A program made the position numbers and the translations under genes. DNA of 64,000 nucleotides from Nostoc sp. FACHB-973 (GTDB lineage Bacteria; Cyanobacteriota; Cyanobacteriia; Cyanobacteriales; Nostocaceae): assembly GCF_014698115.1 (NCBI RefSeq), contig NZ_JACJSJ010000030.1, forward strand, positions 18,767-82,766, given 5' to 3'. Shown here in pieces: positions 38,489-46,583 of the stretch; the first letter of the stretch is position 1; the number at the start of each line of letters is the position of its first letter. The notes under the pieces are model-generated. The model saw only the letters and a program-made list of their open reading frames with translations. It searched no databases and was not told the DNA's origin.

Positions 38489-39229
38489 ATGCCTACTTTT
38501 GATATTATTTGCCTTGCCAAATCTACCAAGCATGGCGGAATGTGTATTGCTGGTATCAGAACCGATGGTTTAGGGTGGTTTCGTCCAATTGCCAATAAAA
38601 AAGATGGCACTTTATATCCAGAACATTATACTCTAGAAGATGGTAGAGAACCTCAAGTTTTTGACATTATCCGAATTCAATGTTCTAGACCTCAACGAAG
38701 ATATCACCACCCAGAAAATTGGTTAATCGAACCGAATAAGTTATGGAAAATTGTCGGTACTCCAACTCTCTCTCAAGTTCAACAACTTCTGAATCCAGAG
38801 GTGATAAAACACTCTTCTTCTGCGGAACTTTTAGGAAATTCAGATAAACGAGTATGCTATAATGACTTGAAATTAGTGGCGGCTGAATCTTCATTAGCCT
38901 TGATAAAGCCCCGTGAACTTCAATGGGAAATTAATCCAGAACACAAAAAATATAGAGCTAATTTCTCATTGGGGGGAACAAGTTATAACTTTACGATTAC
39001 CGATCCTCTCTGGAAATCTCAACTTAAATATTTGGAAGAGGGAATATATTCTTGTGAAGAAGTTATAGAAAAACTTGAACTAGAAAATTATGACTGTAAT
39101 AATTTTCTCCTAACCATTAGCTTAGGTGAACCTTTTTCACCAACAGAAACAGAAGAAGAATTTTGTTATAAATTAGTTGCAGCAGTTATCAACGTTGCAG
39201 ATATTAAGAAAAGTTTTGGATGGATATAG
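38489..39229 (+). CDS. Dual OB-domain-like protein of the DUF488 operon
   Basis: The 246-residue protein starts FDIICLAKSTKHGGMCIAGI, continues GWFRPIANKKDGTLYPEHY and FDIIRIQCSRPQRRYHHPENWL. This is the pattern of proteins annotated as dual OB-domain proteins, which commonly accompany DUF488 genes. OB folds bind nucleic acids or nucleotides. AGAGGT precedes the ATG. With the two DUF488 genes it makes a compact three-gene unit in an accessory region; a defence or nucleic-acid-repair role is inference only. Confidence 0.7.
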   Translation: MPTFDIICLAKSTKHGGMCIAGIRTDGLGWFRPIANKKDGTLYPEHYTLEDGREPQVFDIIRIQCSRPQRRYHHPENWLIEPNKLWKIVGTPTLSQVQQLLNPEVIKHSSSAELLGNSDKRVCYNDLKLVAAESSLALIKPRELQWEINPEHKKYRANFSLGGTSYNFTITDPLWKSQLKYLEEGIYSCEEVIEKLELENYDCNNFLLTISLGEPFSPTETEEEFCYKLVAAVINVADIKKSFGWI

Positions 39230-39645
39230 TAGTTCGCTTTGATTGTTGAACTCATTTACTTAGGCAGGGAGTAGGGAATCAGGCTTTTCGAGTTGAGGGC
39301 GAATTTCTTCACTGATATTAGTCCGCTTTTTCATGATTTCAAATCTTCACGCCATGTAAAAATAATTTGTTCCTCAGCTTGCCTAAATTCAATATTAAAA
39401 CAGAACTCAGAATTCAGAATTCTGAATTCTGAATGCAATATTCTGCACCATAATTTACTAACATTATTGTGTTATAGGAATCATATTTGATTTTTGAAAT
39501 TATTTGCGTAGTCGGGGAGTGGGGAGTAGAGAGTAGAGAATAGAGAATCAGGGTTTTCGAGTTGTACCGAATTTTTTCACAAATCAAATCATAGTCCTAT
39601 ATCTTCTATACTTCTGTGTTTTAAAATAACACTATAATTTAGTTG
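39230..39645. other. 416-base spacer with GAATTC palindrome
   Basis: No gene. It contains the perfect 26-bp palindrome at 39407-39432 (TCAGAATTCAGAA plus its complement) and GGGGAGTGGGGAGTAGAGAG-type simple repeat near 39514-39550, preceded and followed by duplicated segments ending TTTTCGAGTTG. It looks like decayed repeat DNA. Confidence 0.6.
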
Positions 39646-39909
39646 CTAATCATGGCGAACAACACTCTGAAAGCGAATTGGTAAAATTTCTATAGAAGCA
39701 GTACGACGAGGAACTAGGTAAATTAAAAAAGGCTGTTTTGCCGCATTAGCTAATGCTAAAACTTCACGTAAATTTTCGCTGTGAGCAATGATTCCATTTG
39801 CATTGTAAGCGATATATTGATTTTTATATAAATCCAATAGCATCTGGCGGTTACGATTCAACCATTTGAGCATTTCATCTCTTTCAGTTTTAGAGGGTGT
39901 TGTGTTCAT
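39646..39909 (-). CDS. Small DUF5678-like protein
   Basis: The 87-residue protein contains MLKWLNRNRQMLLDLYKNQYIAYNANGIIAHSENLREVL, the pattern of DUF5678, in which a short domain follows a W-L-x-x-N-R motif; such genes in cyanobacteria often precede retropepsin-like or Uma2 genes. ATG 39909 overlaps the stop of a 38-codon Uma2 fragment (ATGA), as if it had been coupled to a once longer upstream gene. Function unknown. Confidence 0.6.
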   Translation of the reverse strand: MNTTPSKTERDEMLKWLNRNRQMLLDLYKNQYIAYNANGIIAHSENLREVLALANAAKQPFLIYLVPRRTASIEILPIRFQSVVRHD

Positions 39910-40022
39910 ATAATTAATGTTTGACAAAAGTCGTAAAATTGGTCATCGGTTAGAGCGATCGCGGGTTGCAATTGCAAGACAATTGGTACAATCTCTGTGA
40001 GTACAGGTAAGTTGGTGGTCAT
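39906..40022 (-). pseudogene. Remnant of a Uma2-family gene (N-terminal 38 codons)
   Basis: The short frame MTTNLPVLTEIVPIVLQLQP followed by AIALTDDQFYDFCQ matches the typical start of Uma2 (DUF820) proteins, which are PD-(D/E)XK-fold proteins abundant in cyanobacteria. It then runs directly into a stop. The catalytic domain of about 150 residues is missing. The upstream 30 bases lead to the HD gene. I read this as a deletion remnant. Confidence 0.6.
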
Positions 40023-40053
40023 AATTGCTTTGTGGGTACTTCACCTGCCTTAA

Positions 40054-40635
40054 CTATAGTCTCTTCACGCCCAACTGTAATTCGTTAACAATTCGTTCTA
40101 GTTCTTGTGTCATCCAATCATTACCTGTTTGATGATAAACTTCAATTAGTGACTGGTAAAACCACAAAGTCTTTTCTTTGCCATTATTAAACTCAACCCA
40201 AATGGCATCTCCCCGTTGTTGCCAATCTGCTAATAACGATCTTGCGTTATGCAATTTGTCTGCTAAAGATACCAGCCTTACAGATGGTGATGCATGGCGC
40301 AGGTTTTCTAAATAGCGCTGTTTCCGTTCTAGCCAGGGGGGTTTAGGAGGTGTGTCCCACTCTGTACAGCCATCAATTATTGCTATTACTACTTCACCAA
40401 AACGTTGACGGATGTCTTCACGAGTGACTTTACCGCCTTGGTCTTCGATACTATCATGTAATAGAGCTGCGATCGCTTCTTCTTCACTTCCACCAGCTTC
40501 TATTACCAAAGCTGCTACACTCAGTAAATGTGATATGTAAGGAACGCCGCTAATTTTGCGTGTTTGATTAGCATGGAGACGAGTTGCATAAACTAAAGCT
40601 GATTCAAATTTTTCTGTGAGTTTAACTGTGTTCAT
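40054..40635 (-). CDS. HD-domain phosphohydrolase, RelA/SpoT hydrolase-like
   Basis: The 193-residue protein has YATRLHANQTRKISGVPYISH, the metal site LLHDSIEDQGG (HDxxED) and RLVSLADKLHNARSLLADW with the D-K-L-x-N signature. These are the marks of the (p)ppGpp-hydrolase HD domain of SpoT and small alarmone hydrolases; the synthetase domain is absent. It begins 7 bases after the stop of the WYL regulator gene and is cotranscribed with it, divergent from the type III-D CRISPR operon. It could hydrolyse an alarmone or another nucleotide; a link to CRISPR signalling is inference. Confidence 0.82.
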   Translation of the reverse strand: MNTVKLTEKFESALVYATRLHANQTRKISGVPYISHLLSVAALVIEAGGSEEEAIAALLHDSIEDQGGKVTREDIRQRFGEVVIAIIDGCTEWDTPPKPPWLERKQRYLENLRHASPSVRLVSLADKLHNARSLLADWQQRGDAIWVEFNNGKEKTLWFYQSLIEVYHQTGNDWMTQELERIVNELQLGVKRL

Positions 40636-40642
40636 AACTCTA

Positions 40643-42004
40643 TTAGTGTTGATGATAAAGTTGAAATTCTTCGGCTACATCAGTAGCGATACTTTCTCGT
40701 AAATCAAAAGGAAGCAAGACTTCGCATCTAGGACGCCACGCACGCAGGCGCATCATTATGCCATTATCTTGATGACGATAATAAACTTGGTAGTAAGCGT
40801 CTTGAGGAGAACGATTTACTAATACTTTTAATAACGCTTGTTGGTGTTGTACGTGAGTAATTTCACGACGAATCAAACGCTGTGCTTGTTGGTAAGTGAT
40901 GGCTTTAAAAGTCTTGTGGCGGATGGTATTTTGAATGTAACGTTCATTATAATCGCCGTCAAATCTTAGCAACATCAGTCGTGAGGGAAAGTAGAAATCA
41001 AACCCCCAAGCATTAGCCATTTCCTGAGCAATATAATCTGGACTTAGCAAAGATGGTTGTTGATGACGCTCTTGCAAATGTTGGGGAATCTCGACATCAT
41101 TCCATTCTAAAGATGTGATTTCTTGAATCCGATCAAGGCGAAAATTGTACCAGTCAGTTTTGCGATCGGGACTTTCGCCATAAGCACAGAGGTAAACTGC
41201 TCTTTGCATGTAATAAATGCAAACTGGATAAACGATACATGTAACAACATTTCGTGTCCTGGCGCTGTCATAAGTGATTTTAATTGACGGTACTGGGGTC
41301 TTTGTCCAAATCTGTCTTAACTCGTATTGCCAATCATCAACTAAATCGAGAGTAGTAGGAGGAATCACATAATCTAATCCGATAAAAAAGCGCTGAATAC
41401 CGTTGATTTGTTGGGAATGATTTTGCGCGATCGCTACTAAATCTTCGTGCAGAAAGTTCAATTCATAAGCACTCAATTTGCTAGGATAAATTTCATCTCT
41501 AGACGTAATTGGGCGTAGCGGAAACTCGCTGATACGGTAATATTTTTCATTCTTGTATAGCACCCAACCCAACTTTGCTAAAATTTCTAAATCGCCTTGC
41601 AAAGAACGACGAGTTACACCAAACAATCTTTGGTTTAATATTTCGTTCAACTTAAATTCTGTGATACCAGTGTAAGCAAGCAATAATTCTTGCCATTGAT
41701 GAGAAACAATTCCTGTTTTTTCATTGAACAACCAGTGGGCTGTTGTTTTGACACAAGGACAATGAGAGTCATGTATCTGAGGAATTTCTTCTCCTTTTGG
41801 ATGTGTAGCACTGAAGAATGCATTCCGCCAGTCTACATAAGAGAAAGAATTTTCTGAAATTACACGCTCTTGATTGTCACCATAAAGCGATCGCAACCAC
41901 ACCCACAACCGAATCGCCCGCCCCAAATTTTGTTTGAGCGAACCGCGTGCTAACCACTGCAACAGTTCAACGTGTGGAACATCTTGAAAAACTAGTTCAG
42001 ACAC
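40643..42004 (-). CDS. CRISPR-linked WYL-domain transcriptional regulator (TIGR03985-like)
   Basis: The 453-residue protein has an N-terminal helical region and a winged-helix part (LNQRLFGVTRRSLQGDLEILAKLGWV). A WYL-type ligand-binding domain follows (VYLCAYGESPDRKTDWYNFRLDRIQ), then a C-terminal extension (SRLMLLRFDGDYNERYI, RPRCEVLLPFDLRESI). Proteins of this shape beside cyanobacterial type III loci form the TIGR03985 family. WYL domains often sense nucleotide ligands. It is divergent from csx3, and an 8-bp dyad between them is its likely operator. CxCxK near SHCPCVK may bind metal. Confidence 0.82.
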   Translation of the reverse strand: MSELVFQDVPHVELLQWLARGSLKQNLGRAIRLWVWLRSLYGDNQERVISENSFSYVDWRNAFFSATHPKGEEIPQIHDSHCPCVKTTAHWLFNEKTGIVSHQWQELLLAYTGITEFKLNEILNQRLFGVTRRSLQGDLEILAKLGWVLYKNEKYYRISEFPLRPITSRDEIYPSKLSAYELNFLHEDLVAIAQNHSQQINGIQRFFIGLDYVIPPTTLDLVDDWQYELRQIWTKTPVPSIKITYDSARTRNVVTCIVYPVCIYYMQRAVYLCAYGESPDRKTDWYNFRLDRIQEITSLEWNDVEIPQHLQERHQQPSLLSPDYIAQEMANAWGFDFYFPSRLMLLRFDGDYNERYIQNTIRHKTFKAITYQQAQRLIRREITHVQHQQALLKVLVNRSPQDAYYQVYYRHQDNGIMMRLRAWRPRCEVLLPFDLRESIATDVAEEFQLYHQH

Positions 42005-42048
42005 CAGCCAAATCTCGATAAATATAACTTTCTTTAAGATACAGCCTA

Positions 42049-42068
42049 TTGGAAGAAGTATCTTCCAA
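42049..42068. promoter_or_regulatory. Candidate operator of the CRISPR operon
   Basis: TTGGAAGA-N4-TCTTCCAA is a perfect dyad in the 103-base gap between the WYL regulator and csx3. A TATGAT hexamer at 42076-42081 would serve as -10 for csx3, so the dyad would cover the -35 region. That arrangement suits repression by the WYL protein, and possibly autoregulation. Confidence 0.55.
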
Positions 42069-42107
42069 GTACGTGTATGATGTACCCATGAAATAAGGAC
42101 AAGGGTA

Positions 42108-42413
42108 ATGAGTACTTACAAAATCGAGCTAAAAGACGGAATTCTCCGGATAAATTTTGGTGAACCTGCTCAAAATGACCAGATTGTGCGTGATGCAGCA
42201 GCCCGGTTGGAGGAAATGGCCGCATCAGATGAACTATCAGGGGGGCAATTACTTAAGATTAACGGGCCGATTTCTATCCCTGTAGCATTTGTTTTAGCAC
42301 ATAAACTTGCTCACATTTACGGAGCAGTCGGTTTTTACGATCCTAAGTTAGCTAAATATGTGATTTGTATCACACACAATCCATCGTATAAACTAGGAGA
42401 CTTAATTGATTGA
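42108..42413 (+). CDS. csx3: Csx3 (Crn3) ring nuclease
   Basis: Csx3 degrades the cyclic tetra-adenylate second messenger of type III CRISPR systems. The 101-residue protein aligns with archaeal Csx3: INGPISIPVAFVLAHKLAH and FYDPKLAKYVICITHNPSYKLGDLID. The residues equivalent to the functional pair D69 and H80 of the Archaeoglobus protein are present as D78 and H90. It acts as a multimer in the cytoplasm. It is first in the III-D operon, so the off-switch is made together with the signal generator. A second, fused Csx3 follows 124 bases later. Confidence 0.9.
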   Translation: MSTYKIELKDGILRINFGEPAQNDQIVRDAAARLEEMAASDELSGGQLLKINGPISIPVAFVLAHKLAHIYGAVGFYDPKLAKYVICITHNPSYKLGDLID

Positions 42414-42537
42414 TATTTGATGAAGAAGAATTCAGGAGTCAGAATAGGCTCTCTGTCTAACTTTGAAAGGTAGATATCTACTTGATTAACTTTAAATCTG
42501 CTGTATAAAAAGATGGGTGTAGATACCAAGAAATTAT

Positions 42538-43449
42538 ATGACAACGTATCACATCAGGCTAGAAGGCGACGTTTTGAGAGTTGGGTTTGGTGCGACACTT
42601 GCCACGGGCGATCGCATTGTGCGAGATGCAGCAGCGCAGTTGGATGCAATGATAGCTTTAGGTGAACTTCCTGGTGGTTCCCTGATTAAAATTAATGGAC
42701 GCATATCGGTACTGGTTAGTCAAGTATTAGCTGATAAATTATCTCAATTGTATGAAGCGATCGCTGTTTTTGACCCCAAGATCGGGGATAAAGGGTTGGA
42801 TAGGTATGTGATCACCATCAGCAAACACCCGAAATATGTAGTCGGGGATATTTTGGATATAATGCGATCGCCACAACAATCCAGTATCAAAGTTGTCCTG
42901 TGTGGGTTTGCGAATACCGGAAAGACTTGCTTGCGGGATGGTTTAAAACAGGCGCTATTGCAGATTTCCCATGCACCAGAGTCTTATTTTATCTCTGGTT
43001 GTCCAGATGGTGATGGTTCTTGGTATGGGGAAACTGCACGGCGTGATTTGGATTTGGCGAAAAAGTTAAAAGCTGAATATAAGGCTAAATTTACGCCAGA
43101 GTTTGCACAACTGAAAGCGCAGGAAGTCAGGGGTATTAATACACCAATATTTATATTTGATGTGGGTGGAAGAATATCTGACGAGAACCGCTTGATTATG
43201 TCCGAAGCGACTCATGCGGTGATTTTGGTAAAAGATGAAGCTGAGATTGCACCTTGGCAAGGATTTTGTCAGTCTCTGGGTTTGCAAGTGGTGGCAATTA
43301 TTTACAGTGATTATGAAGGTGTAAGTGATGCGATTTCGGGGGAAACGCCGATTCTGAGAGGGAATGTTCATCGGTTGCAGCGTGGGGAGGATGTTTCTAG
43401 TCGTCCGATGGTGCAAGCATTGGCGCGGGTTTTGGTGGGTTTAAATTGA
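42538..43449 (+). CDS. csx3: Csx3-AAA fusion protein
   Basis: The 303-residue protein has a Csx3 domain (1-110) and a P-loop NTPase domain (Walker A GFANTGKT, about 123-130; PIFIFDVGGRISDENRL as Walker B region). Such Csx3-AAA fusions are known in cyanobacteria. In the Csx3 part D79 is kept, but the catalytic-histidine position is K96 (SKHP, against THNP in the stand-alone protein), and the AHKxxH segment is ADKLSQ. The domain may therefore bind cyclic oligoadenylate without cutting it, or use the shifted H97. Eight or so bases separate it from cas10. No ribosome site is obvious before ATG 42538. Confidence 0.88.
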   Translation: MTTYHIRLEGDVLRVGFGATLATGDRIVRDAAAQLDAMIALGELPGGSLIKINGRISVLVSQVLADKLSQLYEAIAVFDPKIGDKGLDRYVITISKHPKYVVGDILDIMRSPQQSSIKVVLCGFANTGKTCLRDGLKQALLQISHAPESYFISGCPDGDGSWYGETARRDLDLAKKLKAEYKAKFTPEFAQLKAQEVRGINTPIFIFDVGGRISDENRLIMSEATHAVILVKDEAEIAPWQGFCQSLGLQVVAIIYSDYEGVSDAISGETPILRGNVHRLQRGEDVSSRPMVQALARVLVGLN

Positions 43450-43461
43450 GGTAAAGTAAAA

Positions 43462-45876
43462 ATGGATAAGATGAGTTCTGTTAGTGTAGCGATCGCTTGG
43501 TGTTTGGCTTGGGGTGATGAGCGAAAACCTAAATATGATTTGCCAGTCTTACAGCAAATGCGACAGGCTTTAAATAAGGGAGAAGAAGTTCCTGGGGAAG
43601 TTCAGTCGTTAGTCAAGCAGGTGCGGAAATTACAAGGTATTGATAAAAATTACTTTCCTAAAACTCTAGATGAATTAAAGAATAAGTATCCTGATTTATG
43701 GAATCAGACTACTCGTATTGGTTTAGTTTATGGTGGTGCGACTAAGATTAAACACTATGTATTTGAATCAGCTAAAATTCAAGATATTCGCGGTGCATCT
43801 AGGTTATTAGACAGAATAAATCAGGTGGATTTACCAGCATTTTTTAATCAAAATTATCAACCTGATAAAAATCACCCTAATCGTTATAATGCTCAGTGTA
43901 ATCAAGTTAGACAATGGCTAGATGCTAATTTTTTTGTTGACTACAAACTCTCAGATGTATTAATTCCTGAACTTATTATTTATTCAACTGGTGGTAATAT
44001 TCTCACTTTTTGTCCATCTGCATATATTAATGATTTAGCAAATGCTATTGAAAAGCGTTATACAGAAGAAACATTAACTGCTAACTCCTGCGCGGTTGGA
44101 GATAAATTTAGACTTCTAGAAATTCGTTTTGGCTTGCTACGAGAGCCGATTGAAAATACATTATGGTTAGATTGGTATCGTCAGCAATATAAAAAGCCAT
44201 TAGTACAAGCTTACTTTGGGAATTTGGAAAAGAATCTAGAAAATTCTCAAACAGAAAGCTTTACGGAATCTGCTGTTTCTGTCGAAAATGCTTTTGCAGA
44301 GCGCAAAAATTTTAACGAATTAGCAACAAAATTAGCAATTTTATTTAATCAACGTCGCAGTGGTCATGATTTTTATGGTCGTCCCAGTCGCCGTTACCCT
44401 CCCATGTTTGAAACTCATCCTTATTTGATGCGTGATGAAGGAGAACGTAGATCGGCTGTGATGATTGTCCAACCACCAGAACTACCTAGAGAATCCCATT
44501 TTTCGGAAGCTTCAGCGCGTAAAAATTTAGTTGGTTATAGAGCCAAGAAAGGAAATCCAGATATACCTGGATGGTATCAAAACTCTCAATTGACTTGGGA
44601 AAGTATCAGAGTTGAAGGCTGGGTAGATAAATTTAATTCATTTCTCAAAGAGAATCCTAGTCTTCAAGAAAAATACTACACGGAATTTGAACATAATGAG
44701 GTTGAAATTGCCCAAAATCTCAGCCATATTGCCAATGCGAGTAATGGTTTCATTGCCTATATCTATGCTGATGGTAATAACATGGGTGGCTATATTCAGA
44801 AAAAAATTAAAACACCACAGGATTATAAAGATTTTAGTAGAGATGTAGAATTAGCGACAGAATACGCTGTTTACCAAGCATTAGCAGAGTATCTGCATCC
44901 GCACAAGTTGCAAAATCTCAATGATGAAGAATCTTTTCTCGATAATGGTGATTTAGTTCATCCTTTTGAAATTATTACCATTGGTGGTGATGACATTATC
45001 CTGATTGTACCTGCTAATAAAGCCTTGCAAATCGCTAAAATTATCGGCGAAAGATTTGAACAAATCCTGCTCAAACAAATGCCATTATTTGAACAGGAAA
45101 CAGCAGAAGAGGAATTGAAATGTATTGTCGGTGATTATCAAATAAAACAACCCCATAAACCAGTAAATTTAAAAAAATGCCATCGCTACAAACCAACTGA
45201 TGCTGAACCTTCTCAATGTCAACTCAGCACCTCTATTGGCGTACTGATTACGTCATATAACACCCCCATTTATTACGCCAAAGACCTGATGGAACAGTTG
45301 CTGAAATCGGCGAAAGACCGTGCCAAAAAATTAAAGAAAGCTGGATATTGTGGTGGGACAGTTGATTTTTTAACTATGAAATCAGTAACTATGATTTCAT
45401 CCAACATTAAAGAGTTTCGTGAAGAGGGCTTGACAAAAAACCTCAGACCAAAATTAAAGCTTTATGCTGCTCCTTACACATTATATGAATTAGGTGGCTT
45501 AATCAATGCAATAGAAGCTTTGAAAAATGCGAAATTTCCTAAATCGCAACTTTACCAAATTCGGACTTTGCTAGAACGAGGTAAACACACTGCTATTCTC
45601 AACTACCGCTATTTTCGAGTGCGACTTAAACAAGGAAAACACGAATTAAAAGAACAGTTTGAAGAAGCTTGGTGTCAGCCAAAAGACGAAAATAATGGAG
45701 GTAATTTAGCCCCGTGGATGTATGACGACGGAAAGCTTGACCCTAAAAATCTAGAAGATCCATTCTACGAAACAATTTGGCGAGAAATAATAGATTTGTA
45801 TGATTTTGTGGCTTCCTCCGATGATGATAATGATGCTATTGATACTCATTTGTTGACAACGGAGGCTGAGTTGTGA
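43462..45876 (+). CDS. cas10: Cas10, type III-D large subunit, cyclase intact, no HD nuclease motif
   Basis: Cas10 makes cyclic oligoadenylate when the effector complex finds target RNA. The 804-residue protein has a first degenerate Palm (LIIYSTGGNILTFCP), a metal-binding YADGNNMGG, and the cyclase GGDD at residues 508-511 (TIGGDDIILIVPA). A cysteine pair region (KKCHRYKPTDAEPSQCQ) and a helical C-terminus follow. The first 250 residues show no HD motif, so DNA cleavage is unlikely. GAGGT precedes ATG 43462. The end overlaps the cas7 start (GTGA). Family placement in III-D rests on csx10 and csx19 in the same operon. Confidence 0.93.
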   Translation: MDKMSSVSVAIAWCLAWGDERKPKYDLPVLQQMRQALNKGEEVPGEVQSLVKQVRKLQGIDKNYFPKTLDELKNKYPDLWNQTTRIGLVYGGATKIKHYVFESAKIQDIRGASRLLDRINQVDLPAFFNQNYQPDKNHPNRYNAQCNQVRQWLDANFFVDYKLSDVLIPELIIYSTGGNILTFCPSAYINDLANAIEKRYTEETLTANSCAVGDKFRLLEIRFGLLREPIENTLWLDWYRQQYKKPLVQAYFGNLEKNLENSQTESFTESAVSVENAFAERKNFNELATKLAILFNQRRSGHDFYGRPSRRYPPMFETHPYLMRDEGERRSAVMIVQPPELPRESHFSEASARKNLVGYRAKKGNPDIPGWYQNSQLTWESIRVEGWVDKFNSFLKENPSLQEKYYTEFEHNEVEIAQNLSHIANASNGFIAYIYADGNNMGGYIQKKIKTPQDYKDFSRDVELATEYAVYQALAEYLHPHKLQNLNDEESFLDNGDLVHPFEIITIGGDDIILIVPANKALQIAKIIGERFEQILLKQMPLFEQETAEEELKCIVGDYQIKQPHKPVNLKKCHRYKPTDAEPSQCQLSTSIGVLITSYNTPIYYAKDLMEQLLKSAKDRAKKLKKAGYCGGTVDFLTMKSVTMISSNIKEFREEGLTKNLRPKLKLYAAPYTLYELGGLINAIEALKNAKFPKSQLYQIRTLLERGKHTAILNYRYFRVRLKQGKHELKEQFEEAWCQPKDENNGGNLAPWMYDDGKLDPKNLEDPFYETIWREIIDLYDFVASSDDDNDAIDTHLLTTEAEL

Positions 45877-46583
45877 TTAATCTGCAACAATTATCTAACC
45901 CCATCACTTCATACGAAATTACAGCTGTAATTGACACAGCTTTATGCATTGGTGCAGGTGGTTCTTCTGGTTCACTTGCAGATAAACCAATTGTCCGTAA
46001 CTCAGAAGGAAACCTGTTAATTCCTGCTTCTCAACTCAAAGGACGCTTACGCCATGAATGCGAAAAAATTGCTAGAGGTTTGAATTGGGCAATTTGTGAT
46101 TCTCCTAACCCGCAAACTATGTGTCCTCAAAGAGCAGGTTTAACTGGAAACTTTGAGCGTACAGAATATAAGATATCTGGTTATAAAAACCAGTATCATT
46201 GTCTGATTTGTCAAATATTTGGGAATCCAGTTTTGCCATCACGAGTGATATTTGATGATTTAATTTGCACAGAAGATCCAGATAATTTATCTGAAGTCCT
46301 GCGTCCAGGTGTCACAATTAATCGCCGTCGCCGCACTGCTGAAGAACAAAAACTCTACTTTCTAGAAACATCTCCAGCTAATGCAAAACTCAGGTTTACA
46401 GGACATATTCATTTATCTGGTGCGCCAGTTTATACAGGGGCGTTAATTTTAGCTGGACTGCGACATATTCATGCTTTGGGTGGTAGTAAATCAGCGGGTT
46501 TGGGTTGGTTGCATTGGGAATTTCCCAACCTACCATTAGAACAAGCAGCCTGGGATTTTTTGGCAAAAGGAGGTGTGCAATGA
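45873..46583 (+). CDS. cas7: Cas7/Csm3-like RAMP protein
   Basis: This backbone subunit of the type III effector binds crRNA and cleaves target RNA. The 236-residue protein has the RAMP signature: GAGGSSGSLADKPIVRNS with the candidate catalytic aspartate, LLIPASQLKGRLRHECEK, a Cys-rich zinc-like region (NPQTMCPQRAG, HCLICQIFG) and the glycine-rich loop LGGSKSAGLGWLHW. The start is GTG 45873, overlapping the cas10 stop, with GGAGG seven bases upstream. Overlap with csx10 by 4 bases (ATGA) shows tight coupling. Confidence 0.88.
   Translation: MINLQQLSNPITSYEITAVIDTALCIGAGGSSGSLADKPIVRNSEGNLLIPASQLKGRLRHECEKIARGLNWAICDSPNPQTMCPQRAGLTGNFERTEYKISGYKNQYHCLICQIFGNPVLPSRVIFDDLICTEDPDNLSEVLRPGVTINRRRRTAEEQKLYFLETSPANAKLRFTGHIHLSGAPVYTGALILAGLRHIHALGGSKSAGLGWLHWEFPNLPLEQAAWDFLAKGGVQ

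Noticed and set aside
42069..42085. GTA...TAC motif near the csx3 promoter as an NtcA site
   Set aside because: The spacing is 11 bases; NtcA needs GTA-N8-TAC.
46505..46579. N-terminal extension of csx10
   Set aside because: The added 25 residues lie out of frame inside the cas7 gene, while ATG 46580 has AAGGAGGT and the usual Csx10 start.
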